Source of the DNA: JAGWJU01 sp035533295 | GTDB lineage: Bacteria; Elusimicrobiota; Elusimicrobia; UBA1565; UBA9628 | DNA: 52,207 nt | Assembly: GCA_035533295.1 (NCBI GenBank) | Contig: DATLUA010000035.1 | Location: forward strand, 1-52,207 | Direction of reading: 5' to 3' | In this document: piece after piece, positions 22,139-29,850 of the stretch | How positions within the stretch are numbered: the first letter of the stretch is position 1 | Layout of the letters: every line of letters begins with the position of its first letter | The notes under the pieces: generated by a model | Seen by the model: only the letters and a program-made list of their open reading frames with translations | The model's database searches: none | Told to the model about the DNA's origin: nothing | Made by a program: the position numbers and the translations under genes

Positions 22139-22963
22139 ATGCCGCCGGAAATCGCATCAACCAGCCAGGATGTCGCCGCAAACAACAGGACGGTCGCGTC
22201 CACCATTGATGGCGTCGCCATCGAGTCTCCGCCCGCGCTAGTAGTCGAAGGCTTCCTCAAGAAGATCGACGCCCAGTTGCGGGAAGCCCCGGCGGCCATC
22301 GCGCCCAACCAGACGATCAAGATCGAGCTTCGGGCGCACGAAGTCGGGCACTGTCCGGACCCAATGGAAGAAGCGACGACGACTCCCACGGAGGCGGCGG
22401 ATAAACTGCTGTCCAAGCTGCCCTCGCTGCCGCCCGAACCGGGCGACGACGAGTTGCCGCCCATCGACCCGGACGGGTTGCTGGCCGAGGTCAACCGCCA
22501 GGTCGAAAGCATGCCGCGCCGCAAGGACGGCTCGGTCCAATTCACCGTCCAGGCCAACGAGTTGAGGTATCTTCGCAAGTCCATCCGCAACGCTAAGATC
22601 GACGAATGGCGCTGGATTCAGCGCTACTACAAGCGCTTCGACTCGCTCGACCAGTGCGAAGAAGCCAACCGAAGGGCCGAGGCTCGGGACGAGAAACTTC
22701 CCCACCGAGACGCCCAAGCACCCGTCACTGATGATGCGTCAATCGAGCTGGAACTGGCCGAGGAACATGCGGCCTCGCGCCGCAAAGTCTACGAGCTTTT
22801 GCGGGGCTTGCCCCTGCAACTGGCGGTCATCGCCTACGCTCTTCCCCGCGTGAGAGGCAATATCTCCGAGCTGGCCCGGCAGCTCGGCCAGCCCCAAAGA
22901 CGCACCGCTCGCCAAGTCGCGCGGCTCCAAGAACTCCTCCGACAAAGGGGCTTCGGGGCCTAG
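22139..22963 (+). CDS. Unknown element protein with C-terminal HTH
   Basis: A 274-residue protein of the mobile element. Residues 1-125 are Pro/Ala-rich and acidic with no clear fold. Residues 140-200 (QFTVQANELRYLRKSIRNAK, EWRWIQRYYKRFDSL) and the C-terminal segment (VRGNISELARQLGQPQRRTA) resemble the sigma-70-like regions 2 and 4 layout, ending in a helix-turn-helix at about 240-272. A sigma-like or replication-initiation/transfer regulator would fit, but I cannot name the family. The start ATG has an AAGGAG site inside a hairpin. It is followed by a terminator-like hairpin at 23002-23030. Confidence 0.55.
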   Translation: MPPEIASTSQDVAANNRTVASTIDGVAIESPPALVVEGFLKKIDAQLREAPAAIAPNQTIKIELRAHEVGHCPDPMEEATTTPTEAADKLLSKLPSLPPEPGDDELPPIDPDGLLAEVNRQVESMPRRKDGSVQFTVQANELRYLRKSIRNAKIDEWRWIQRYYKRFDSLDQCEEANRRAEARDEKLPHRDAQAPVTDDASIELELAEEHAASRRKVYELLRGLPLQLAVIAYALPRVRGNISELARQLGQPQRRTARQVARLQELLRQRGFGA

Positions 22964-23001
22964 GCCCCTGTCTAACGTCGGCGTCTAGATTCGTTATTCA
23001 G

Positions 23002-23030
23002 TCGCCGGGGCCATTGGGTCCGGCGATTTT
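23002..23030 (+). terminator. Rho-independent terminator
   Basis: The stem TCGCCGG/CCGGCGA, with an 11-base loop, is followed directly by TTTT at 23027-23030. It is placed 39 bases after the stop of the HTH gene. Confidence 0.65.
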
Positions 23031-23107
23031 GCACGCCCGGAGGCGACGATTCATGCTCGACCGAGACAGAACACCTACGCGTGGACAGCCACAACGAGGA
23101 AACAACG

Positions 23108-23228
23108 GCCGCCGCTTGCTTTTTTAGCCCGCCTGTCGTCCTCTGGCGAGGACTTTTCTTCCCAACCCCACCCCCACAACGAGTGGTGCTGGGGTTGGGA
23201 AGCGGCGGGCAATGGAGTGGGCGGCGGC
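23108..23228. other. Multi-stem structured intergenic block, candidate oriT or ncRNA
   Basis: Four nested or adjacent perfect stems fold this 121-base block. The outer stem is GCCGCCGC (23108-23115) with GCGGCGGC (23221-23228). Inside it, GCCCGCC (23127-23133) pairs with GGCGGGC (23204-23210). These enclose two hairpins: GTCCTC-TGGC-GAGGAC (23138-23153) and a 13-bp stem CTTCCCAACCCCA/TGGGGTTGGGAAG (23158-23170 with 23190-23202) capped by CCAC-AACGA-GTGG. No open frame here looks like protein. It lies just upstream of the relaxase gene, the usual place for oriT; a structured RNA is the alternative. Confidence 0.6.
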
Positions 23229-23411
23229 AAAGAGAAAAAAAGGTGACAGACCGAAATAAGGGGGTCCGGGGAATAGAAAGTAGGGAGGCATATGGGTAGG
23301 AGAACTGAGAAAGGACGAAAGAGGTGTCCTGGATTTAGGGAGATGGATTGCATTATGAAGTGAGGAGTCTGATAACAAAAACTAAAACGAGAACATTAAG
23401 GAGGATCGAAC
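23229..23411 (+). other. Purine-rich intergenic stretch before relaxase
   Basis: About 180 bases, strongly A/G on the plus strand, with no credible gene. It ends in a textbook AAGGAGG ribosome site at about 23399-23405 that serves the TTG start at 23412. The strand asymmetry, together with the neighbouring stems, fits a transfer or replication origin region. Confidence 0.4.
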
Positions 23412-24287
23412 TTGGTCAACGGAAAACAAAAGATAAAAGGCAAGAAGGGCAGGGCAAAACTGCAAGAACGGGACGGGGAATTACTGCGGGAGTTGGAGCT
23501 GTGGGGCGTGCTTGGGCTGGGGCAAATAGACGGCTTGGCATTCCATAAAGGAGGCGGAGAAGCCGAAAGGGCGCGGCTGTTCTTCAACGAGTACGGCAAG
23601 AATTTGTACCGGCTGTCGGGGTACAAAAGGCTTCAAGACCTGAAGAAGTCGGGGCATGTGGATGCTCATTTTTATAGAGACTTCCCGATGGTCTTCACGC
23701 TGACGAGCCGGGGTCATCGGGCACTGAAGGCGGCAAAATTGGCGCGGCTGCCGGGCTTTAGGCGGTCAGTCTCGGGCCATCTGATCGAGCATGAGATCAT
23801 GGTCAACGCGGTCGGCTTGGTGCTTTCAAGGCTGCATGGGCTGACGGTTCGGACGATCCGGGAGCGCACGGATTGGAACAGCCGGGGCGGCTGGAGCCAC
23901 ACGACAAGCCGGTGCCGAATCCCGGACCTGTGGATATCGGACCCGAGCGAGCCCAAGGCGGTCGAGGTCGAGTTGAACAAGAAGGCGACCCAGCTCTATC
24001 CCGATATCTGGGCATCCTACCGGTCCTCGATGCCGGGCCGAGCCGTGGTCCTCTACCTGACGAACTGGCCGAGCGGGCCGGACTTCGTACGCCGGCAGGC
24101 GGCTCGCCTGGGTATGTCGTTCATCTATGTCTGCGCCCTGGCCGAGTTCGGCGCCAGCGCCGGGTGCTGTGCCTTCTTCAACTGCGAAGGCCGCAGCCTT
24201 CGGCTCGCGTCGGCCTCGGCGGCGTCCTTTCTGAGCGTGCCAGCGGCCCAGATGTCCAACCTAGAAACCGTGGGAGGTATCGCCTAA
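23412..24287 (+). CDS. MOBC-like relaxase (replication-relaxation family)
   Basis: A 291-residue protein. The N-terminal half is a winged-helix-like region (LLRELELWGVLGLGQIDGLA, then YKRLQDLKKSGHVD and a LTSRGHRAL helix). The C-terminal half carries the family's PD-(D/E)xK-like active site: P171-D172 in CRIPDLWI and E185/E187 to K190 in AVEVELNKK. This fits the PF13814 replication-relaxation family; the CloDF13 MobC type of relaxase likewise uses an endonuclease-like fold and not an HUH or Tyr relaxase. The TTG start is supported by an AAGGAGG site 7 bases before. It overlaps the coupling-protein gene by 1 base (TAATG), reproducing the MobC-MobB pairing. It would nick the element at oriT. 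Confidence 0.72.
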   Translation: MVNGKQKIKGKKGRAKLQERDGELLRELELWGVLGLGQIDGLAFHKGGGEAERARLFFNEYGKNLYRLSGYKRLQDLKKSGHVDAHFYRDFPMVFTLTSRGHRALKAAKLARLPGFRRSVSGHLIEHEIMVNAVGLVLSRLHGLTVRTIRERTDWNSRGGWSHTTSRCRIPDLWISDPSEPKAVEVELNKKATQLYPDIWASYRSSMPGRAVVLYLTNWPSGPDFVRRQAARLGMSFIYVCALAEFGASAGCCAFFNCEGRSLRLASASAASFLSVPAAQMSNLETVGGIA

Positions 24288-26038
24288 TGGAAACCAAAAT
24301 CATCATGGGACTGTCCGCCATCGCCGTTGTCGCAAGCATGATCCTTATCCAAACCGACCGCCGAAAGCTGGGCGGCCTGATCCTCGGGCTTACCGTGGCC
24401 GTGGCTCTGCCCTTCATCGGCTGGCCGTCTCTGATGGGACTGCGGAAAGGCCTCGGGATATTCAGACGGGTTCCCGTCGAGGTGCTTTGGCGCGGCTTGT
24501 TCGAGGCATCCGTCCCGCTCGGGCTGCTTGTGGGCTTGGCCGCGGCCTTCCGAAAGGCCGGGTTTGGCGGTCGAAGGCGACAATGGGACGCGCCGCGCTC
24601 GGCAGGCAACACGGACAAACCACTGGGGAAAATCCTGGAAGGCGAGCCCGCCCATGAAGGGACCCTTCTTGGCACGGCCAACGGATTCACCAAGGTCTTT
24701 GTCACCGACCGGGAGCGCGAGAGCCATATGCAGATCGTGGGGCCAACTCGCTCGGGGAAGTCGCAACTTCTATTCGGTCTTTCGGGCCAGGACATGAAGC
24801 GCGGCATGCCGGTGTTCTTCATGGAGGCCAAGGGTGACAGCTCGGACTTCGACCAGTTCCTGAAGCTGGCGAACCTAGCGGGGCGTCCGTACGACGTGCG
24901 CTACTTCAACCCGCAAGACCCGCGCTCGATGACCTTCAATCCGATCCGGCGGCTACCCGGCCAGGACACGACGGCCGTCGCCAATCAATTGGCTCGCGCC
25001 ATCGGCCGCGAACCTACATCCTCAGGGGAGGGCCAGGACTACTACCGCTCGCTCGACTACGCGCGCATGCTCAACATGATCGAGGTCTTCTGCGCCACGG
25101 GTCTGGAGTTCACGTTCAAGGACTGCCTGGCCTACTTCAACTCGGACAAAGCCCGCAAGAAGGCCTTCGACCTTTGCAAAGACCCGCGCAAGGTGGATGC
25201 AGCAAACGAAGACTTCAAGAAAGGGACCGATACCTCGGCGCTGACCTCAGCCATCCGGCCCTGGACGACCGGCGAGCTTGGGCGGCTGCTCAACGACTAC
25301 TCCCCACAGGTTCGGCTTGAGGATATCTTCAAGTACGACCAGCTCGCCTACTTCGCCGTGCCCGTAGGGCACCTTCAGGTGCTCGCCAATCCGCTTGGGC
25401 GCATGCTCATCTCGGGCTTGCTCTCGGTGGCGGCGGCGCGGCAGAAGCAGTACCCGAAGCCCAAGCCTGCGTCCGTGGTCTTGGACGAGTTCGCAGAGTT
25501 CGCAACGCCGGTCTTTTCGTCCTTCATCGCCACCGTGGGCTCGGCGCGCTTCTGGACCGTGCTCTCCCACCAGGACCTGGGCCAGCTCAAGAGGATCGAA
25601 GGCATGTCGCCGGAGGCGTTCCACTCGGCGGTGTTTGCCAACACCTCGGGCTGCAAGGTCTGCTTCCGAACGCCCGCGCCGGAGGACGCGGAGTTCTGGT
25701 CCGCCACCATCGGGACCTACACGACGTTCAAGGACACCGAACAAGTGCAGCGCGGCATGCTCGGCATGGCGATGAAAACGGGCCAAGTCTCGCGCCGGGA
25801 GGTCGAGGAGTTCAAGGTCCATCCGAACCTGCTCAAAAGCCTCCTGCCGGGAACGGCGCTCATCTACTCGGCCGGGCGGCTTGAGTGTCTGGCGAAAACG
25901 GCAAGCGTGGCACGCCTGCTTGAGTCCATCGAGACGCCAAACCTGGAAGCGCCGAAAGTCAAAGAGGGCATTGGTCTTGAGCTTGAGAGCGGGCTGAAGG
26001 GTCCGGGGCGCTTCGACAATGACGGACGGCTGCGGTAG
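24287..26038 (+). CDS. VirD4/TraG-type coupling protein (MobB-like)
   Basis: A 583-residue ATPase. Three hydrophobic segments (about 4-20, 28-46, 72-88) anchor it in the inner membrane. The cytosolic part has Walker A GPTRSGKS (152-159), a MPVFFMEAKGDSSDF strand, and a Walker B region ASVVLDEFAEF near residue 400, followed by WTVLSHQDLGQL, typical of TraG/VirD4 coupling proteins. It would deliver the relaxase-DNA complex to a type IV secretion channel provided by another element, since no virB-like genes are present. The ATG at 24287 overlaps the relaxase stop. Confidence 0.88.
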   Translation: METKIIMGLSAIAVVASMILIQTDRRKLGGLILGLTVAVALPFIGWPSLMGLRKGLGIFRRVPVEVLWRGLFEASVPLGLLVGLAAAFRKAGFGGRRRQWDAPRSAGNTDKPLGKILEGEPAHEGTLLGTANGFTKVFVTDRERESHMQIVGPTRSGKSQLLFGLSGQDMKRGMPVFFMEAKGDSSDFDQFLKLANLAGRPYDVRYFNPQDPRSMTFNPIRRLPGQDTTAVANQLARAIGREPTSSGEGQDYYRSLDYARMLNMIEVFCATGLEFTFKDCLAYFNSDKARKKAFDLCKDPRKVDAANEDFKKGTDTSALTSAIRPWTTGELGRLLNDYSPQVRLEDIFKYDQLAYFAVPVGHLQVLANPLGRMLISGLLSVAAARQKQYPKPKPASVVLDEFAEFATPVFSSFIATVGSARFWTVLSHQDLGQLKRIEGMSPEAFHSAVFANTSGCKVCFRTPAPEDAEFWSATIGTYTTFKDTEQVQRGMLGMAMKTGQVSRREVEEFKVHPNLLKSLLPGTALIYSAGRLECLAKTASVARLLESIETPNLEAPKVKEGIGLELESGLKGPGRFDNDGRLR

Positions 26039-26104
26039 GTTGAATTTCGCTGACGTACCTGAGCGCAGGTTGAGTTGAATCGGGGTTATGCCCCTCAAGC
26101 GAAA

Positions 26105-26127
26105 GGACCGGCGTTAGGGCCCGGTCC
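26105..26127. promoter_or_regulatory. Hairpin before the recombinase operon
   Basis: GGACCGG (26105-26111) and CCGGTCC (26121-26127) form a perfect 7-bp stem with a 9-base loop. It has no U-tract and lies just before the CAGGAGG ribosome site at 26131-26137, so a leader structure or operator is more likely than a terminator. Confidence 0.4.
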
Positions 26128-26140
26128 GCACAGGAGGCCA

Positions 26141-26368
26141 TTGATCGAGAAAAGAACACTCAACGAGCCGTTGCATGAACCGCTGGAAAAGAAGCGCCGC
26201 AAGCCGCGCCTACGCGCCAACCATCACCTGATGGAACCGGAGGAGCTGAGGCCGGAGGAACGCTGGGACCGCATCGTGGAGCTTCTGGCATTGATGAGCA
26301 TGCCAGAAGCTCCCGCCGCGCCGGACCCCAAGGAAGTTTTGATGAGTGAAAGCAGCTATAAGAAATGA
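26141..26368 (+). CDS. Small basic protein upstream of recombinase (possible RDF)
   Basis: A 75-residue protein starting at TTG 26141 with an AGGAGG site 4 bases before. It is highly basic in its first half (EPLEKKRRKPRLRANHH) and has an amphipathic helix RPEERWDRIVELLALM. It ends 13 bases before the recombinase ATG and is surely co-transcribed with it. Small proteins of this kind are common just upstream of large serine recombinases; a recombination directionality factor or regulator is possible but not shown. Confidence 0.55.
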   Translation: MIEKRTLNEPLHEPLEKKRRKPRLRANHHLMEPEELRPEERWDRIVELLALMSMPEAPAAPDPKEVLMSESSYKK

Positions 26369-26381
26369 TAAGATAGCCGCT

Positions 26382-27977
26382 ATGGCCAACGAAAAGAAGC
26401 CGGTGAAATGGGTCGCGATCTACACGCGCAAGTCCACGGACGAGAATCTCGGCGGAGACTTCACCTCTCTCGACTCGCAGCGGGAATACTGCGAGTCTTT
26501 CATCAAGAGCCGCGAGGCTGAGGGTTGGCGCGTCTTCCCCGTGGATTACAATGACCCCGGCTTCACGGGTGGAAACATCGACCGTCCGGGCATGAAGAAG
26601 CTCATGGCTGACGCGCGGGTGGGCAAGTTCCAAGTGGTCGTGACCTACAAGTACGACCGCCTGAGCCGCAACACAAAGGACTTCCTCCACGTCCTCGACA
26701 TCTTCGATAAGCACGGTATCGTCTATGTCTCGGTCACGCAGCCTATCGACACCAGCTCCTCGGTGGGCCGCCTCATGCGCTCGATCCTGGTGGATTTCTC
26801 TCAGTTCGAGCGCGAACTCATCAGCGAGCGGACCCGCGACAAACGCAGCGCGATGGCGAAAAGAGGCAAGTGGTCGGGCGGCCAGCCGCCCTTGGGTTAT
26901 GACATCGAAGTAGACACGAAGAAACTTAAGATCAACGCGGTCGAAGCGAAACAGGTTCGGCTCCTCTACGAAACCTACGCCAAGACCAAGTCCTTGAGCC
27001 AGACCGCCATCGTCCTCAATAAGGAAGGACTACGGATGAAGCGCTGGACGACCAGGGAAGAACTGCTGCGCGGCGGGCGGCGCTTCAACAAGGGCAACCT
27101 CGACTATGTGCTCCGCAATCCGGTCTACATCGGCAAGATTCGGCACAAGGGCGATATCCACGAGGGCGAGCACAAGGGCATCGTGGACGCGGACCTGTTC
27201 CAGCGCGTAGTCCGGCAGCTCGCGGCCAATGGCAAGAAGAACACGTCGCCAAACCAAGACAAGCACAACTTCATGCTTCGCGGCCTCGTGCGCTGCGGGG
27301 CCTGCGGCCAGCAGATGACGCCGAACTTCGCTTACTCGAAGGGACGCAAGTATTTCTACTACAAGTGCGTCTCGGTTAATAAGCTCGACAAATCGGCCTG
27401 TCCCACCAAGAGCGCGCCGGCGCGGGAGCTTGAGCGCCTAGTCCTGGACCGGCTGGCGTTCCTCGGCAAGAACAAGACCGTCGTGGATCAAGTCGTAGAG
27501 CGCGCCCGGCGTATGACGGGCTCGGAGCTTCCAGCTAAGAAGCAGGACAAGGTGCGCCTCATCGCGGAGATTGGGCGAATCGAATCCGAGGTCGGCAACA
27601 TCACCAATATCCTTGCGGCGCAGGGTCAGGCCGCGCCGCAGTACCGCGCGCTCATGGACAAGCTCGGGCAGGTCCAGGGACGGCGGGAGGAGTTGGAGAA
27701 GCAGGTCCAGAAGCTAGACTACGATGTGATCGAGCTTGAGACGCGCCAGATCGACGCCGAGATCATCCGGCGCAACCTGGAGAACTTCTCCCTCTCGTTC
27801 CCGCGCCTCTCCCCTCAGAATCAGAAGGAACTGCTTGCCCTCCTCATCGAAGAGATCATCTACGACACTCAGGCTAGTAAAATGAAACTGACCCTGCGGC
27901 CTCTCCCGGACCTCGGCTTCGAGGTGGTGGGCGACAGGGTCAGTTTTGATGAGCGTCTGAATTGGCTGCGGGACTAG
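26382..27977 (+). CDS. Large serine recombinase (integrase)
   Basis: A 531-residue site-specific recombinase. The resolvase catalytic domain occupies 1-150, with nucleophile serine in AIYTRKSTDE and the arginines in YKYDRLSRN and ERELISERTRDKR. The recombinase domain follows (GYDIEVDTKKL, then YVLRNPVYIGKIRHKG), and then a zinc ribbon (VRCGACGQQM and the paired later cysteines C-V-S and C-P-T) and a C-terminal coiled coil (about 400-480). ATG 26382 is preferred; an in-frame upstream ATG at 26346 overlaps the small basic gene. The last four codons and the stop lie within the 3' end of the tRNA-Gln gene on the opposite strand, so the element's right junction is there. Confidence 0.9.
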   Translation: MANEKKPVKWVAIYTRKSTDENLGGDFTSLDSQREYCESFIKSREAEGWRVFPVDYNDPGFTGGNIDRPGMKKLMADARVGKFQVVVTYKYDRLSRNTKDFLHVLDIFDKHGIVYVSVTQPIDTSSSVGRLMRSILVDFSQFERELISERTRDKRSAMAKRGKWSGGQPPLGYDIEVDTKKLKINAVEAKQVRLLYETYAKTKSLSQTAIVLNKEGLRMKRWTTREELLRGGRRFNKGNLDYVLRNPVYIGKIRHKGDIHEGEHKGIVDADLFQRVVRQLAANGKKNTSPNQDKHNFMLRGLVRCGACGQQMTPNFAYSKGRKYFYYKCVSVNKLDKSACPTKSAPARELERLVLDRLAFLGKNKTVVDQVVERARRMTGSELPAKKQDKVRLIAEIGRIESEVGNITNILAAQGQAAPQYRALMDKLGQVQGRREELEKQVQKLDYDVIELETRQIDAEIIRRNLENFSLSFPRLSPQNQKELLALLIEEIIYDTQASKMKLTLRPLPDLGFEVVGDRVSFDERLNWLRD

Positions 27978-28036
27978 GATTCGAACCTAGAAAAGCAGAT
28001 TCAGAGTCTGCCGTGATACCGTTTCACCATCCCGCA
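27963..28036 (-). tRNA. tRNA-Gln (anticodon CTG)
   Basis: A full cloverleaf on the minus strand: acceptor TGCGGGA/TCCCGCA, D stem GTGA/TCAC, anticodon stem GCAGA/TCTGC with loop CTCTGAA (anticodon CTG, reads CAG), short variable loop, T stem CTAGG/CCTAG with loop TTCGAAT, discriminator G and encoded CCA at 27963-27965. The integrated element ends in its 3' half, and the gene remains intact on the host side. Confidence 0.95.
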
Positions 28037-28044
28037 ATCAACTA

Positions 28045-28050
28045 ATTATA
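28045..28050 (-). promoter_or_regulatory. tRNA-Gln -10 box
   Basis: A perfect TATAAT (minus strand) ends 8 bases before the tRNA 5' end, placing the transcription start close to the mature 5' end. No convincing -35 box is seen. Confidence 0.5.
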
Positions 28051-28076
28051 CCACGCGTCCAAGCGGCGGGCCAGTC

Positions 28077-28856
28077 CTAGAGCCCGAAGGTAAAGATGCG
28101 GCGCAGGCCCGAGCCGTAGCGCAGGCTGCGGTGCAGGTAAGCGGGCTTGGCGCCCAGGGCGGCGCCCAGAACGAAGAACAGCGGGTCGAAATGCTCGGAG
28201 CTGGGCGCGGCCAGCTCGGCGGACGGCGCCAGCGCGCGGTAGTCGCAAAGCTCGCCGGTCTTGCCGGCGTCCAGGCGTTTGATGAGCCAGGCGTCGAACT
28301 CCTCGGCCCAAGCGTCGGGCGGGGCGTCGGTCTCGCCAAAGCGAAACAGGCGCAGGTTGTGGATGAGCGCCCCCGAGCCTGCAAGCAGGACGCCGTCGTC
28401 CCGGAGCGGCGCCAACGCCAAGCCCGCGGCCATGATGCGGCGCGGGTCTTGGCCGGCGGGGACGGTTAACTGCACCACGGGCACGTCGGCCTTGGGGTAG
28501 ACCCGCGACAAAGGCGCCCAGGCCCCGTGGTCGAGCGGGCGTTCGGGCGACGCGTCGGCGGCAAAGCCCGCGTCTTTGAGCCGCCGCACGATCTTTTCGG
28601 CCAGCGCCGGGTCGCCCGGGCAGGGATAGTCGAAGCGGTAGAACTCCTCGGGAAATCCGGCGTAGTCGTGCGCGATGCCGGGCTTGGGCGATGATGTCGC
28701 GCTCAGAGTTCCGCGCGCGGGCCAATGCCCGGACATGACCACCACGGCTTTGGGCCGGGGCAAGGTTTCGCCCAGCGCCGCCAGGGCCCGCGCGTAGTCG
28801 TCGTCCTCGAAAGCGGGGAACGGCCCCATGTCGGTGACGAAGGCCGCGGGCATCAT
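28077..28856 (-). CDS. DODA/YgiD-like extradiol dioxygenase, H-to-D variant
   Basis: A 259-residue class III extradiol dioxygenase family protein (YgiD, 4,5-DOPA dioxygenase). Conserved elements are PKAVVVMSGHW near residue 43 (second metal histidine), PLDHGAWAPLSRVYP near 106-120, a mid-protein GSGALIHNLR, and SEHFDPLFFVLGAA near 222. The first family motif, normally F-x-GHGSPM and supplying a metal histidine, reads AFVTDMGPF here, so that ligand is an aspartate. Whether the metal site still works is unclear: it may be a divergent dioxygenase or a non-catalytic relative. The gene lies directly upstream of tRNA-Gln on the same strand. Confidence 0.82.
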   Translation of the reverse strand: MMPAAFVTDMGPFPAFEDDDYARALAALGETLPRPKAVVVMSGHWPARGTLSATSSPKPGIAHDYAGFPEEFYRFDYPCPGDPALAEKIVRRLKDAGFAADASPERPLDHGAWAPLSRVYPKADVPVVQLTVPAGQDPRRIMAAGLALAPLRDDGVLLAGSGALIHNLRLFRFGETDAPPDAWAEEFDAWLIKRLDAGKTGELCDYRALAPSAELAAPSSEHFDPLFFVLGAALGAKPAYLHRSLRYGSGLRRIFTFGL

Positions 28857-28871
28857 GGGGTTTCGTCGCGC

Positions 28872-29813
28872 CTAGGCGGGCCGGTCTTCCTTGGGCGCGA
28901 CGGGAATGTTCTTGGTCCCCGCGCCGCGAATGACGGTCAAATAGCCCTTGGCGCCGATGCTCTCCTCGGAGAGGAGCCGGTGGAGTTGGTCGGTGCTGTT
29001 CACGGTCTGGCCGTTAAAGCCCACCACGACGTCGCCCTCGGCCAGGCCCGCGGCCGCAGCCGGGCCTTTGGGCTCGACGCCCACGACCAAGATGCCGCCG
29101 TTCTGCGCGACGCCGCGCAGGCTCTTGGCGCGGGGGGAAAGCCGCACGTTTTGCCCGGCCACGCCCAAGTACCCGCGGCGGATGCGGCCTTTGCGCAGGA
29201 GCTCGCCGGCCACGAACTTGGCCGTGTCGATGGGAATCGCGAAGCAGAGCCCTTGCGCCGGCAGGATGACCGCGGTGTTGACGCCCACCGCGCGGCCGCG
29301 AAAGTCCAAGAGCGGCCCGCCCGAGTTGCCGGGGTTCAAGGCCGCGTCGGTCTGAATCACGTCGTCGATGAGGCGCCCGGACTGGGAGCGCAGGCTCCGT
29401 CCCAAGGCGCTGACCACCCCGGCCGTGACCGTGGTCGAAAAACTGTAGGGATTGCCGATGGCCAAGACCAATTGCCCGGGCTTGAGCGCGCGCGAAGCGC
29501 CCAGCGACAAGAAGGGGAGTCCCGCGCCGCGCAGGCGCACCAGGGCCAAGTCCGTGCCCGGGTCGTCGCCGACCAGCTCCGCGGGCAGGCTCTGGCCGTC
29601 CGAGAGAACGGCTTCCAGGCTCTGCGCGCCGTGGACCACGTGGCTGTTGGTGAGCGCATGGCCGTCCGCGGTGAAGACAAAGCCCGAACCCGAGCCGCCC
29701 TGGCCGCCGCGCGCTCGCGCGTGGATGTTCAAGACCGCGGGCGAGGCCTTGGCCGCGGCCTCAGACACAGCGCGGGAATAGCCGTCCAGCGCCTCTTCCG
29801 TCGCCTGTTCCAT
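28872..29813 (-). CDS. HtrA/DegP-like serine protease without signal peptide
   Basis: A 313-residue trypsin-like protease with one PDZ domain. The triad is H58 in TNSHVVHG, D88 in PGTDLALVRL and S164 in LNPGNSGGPLL. A PDZ domain covers about 225-310 (SLRGVAQNGGILVVGVEPKG). There is neither a signal peptide nor an N-terminal membrane helix at the chosen start, unlike DegP, DegS and HtrA. That start, ATG 29813, is supported by an AAGGAGG ribosome site; a longer frame upstream overlaps the nitroreductase gene and is Arg/Pro-rich. The protein is therefore probably cytoplasmic. It is downstream of the nitroreductase with a 37-base gap. Confidence 0.85.
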   Translation of the reverse strand: MEQATEEALDGYSRAVSEAAAKASPAVLNIHARARGGQGGSGSGFVFTADGHALTNSHVVHGAQSLEAVLSDGQSLPAELVGDDPGTDLALVRLRGAGLPFLSLGASRALKPGQLVLAIGNPYSFSTTVTAGVVSALGRSLRSQSGRLIDDVIQTDAALNPGNSGGPLLDFRGRAVGVNTAVILPAQGLCFAIPIDTAKFVAGELLRKGRIRRGYLGVAGQNVRLSPRAKSLRGVAQNGGILVVGVEPKGPAAAAGLAEGDVVVGFNGQTVNSTDQLHRLLSEESIGAKGYLTVIRGAGTKNIPVAPKEDRPA

Positions 29814-29850
29814 GGCCGCCTCCCTCCTTATATATAGGGCTTCCGGGCCT

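Larger units (their letters stand above)
12045..27977. mobile_element. Integrative and mobilizable element with defence cargo
   Basis: The span contains a large serine recombinase at its right end, overlapping a tRNA-Gln gene; a MOBC-like relaxase and VirD4-type coupling protein; regulators; and a minus-strand restriction/TIR operon of visibly lower GC than the host genes on both sides. No conjugative mating-pair genes (virB-type) are present, so it would be mobilizable by a helper, not self-transmissible. The right boundary is placed within the tRNA 3' end. The left boundary is uncertain: it lies after the RRM stop (12044) and before the first cargo gene (about 12535). Confidence 0.75.

Noticed and set aside
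22964..23411. Short open frames on both strands in the structured block (for example 23081-23299)
   Set aside because: They follow from the repeats and purine bias, have no ribosome sites and no protein-like composition.
23873..24286. Extended N-terminus of the coupling protein frame
   Set aside because: It overlaps the relaxase gene in another frame and is Arg/Gly/Pro-rich; the TAATG-coupled ATG at 24287 starts at a membrane helix.
12045..27977. A prophage
   Set aside because: No capsid, terminase, portal, tail or lysis gene is present; relaxase and coupling protein indicate a mobilizable element.
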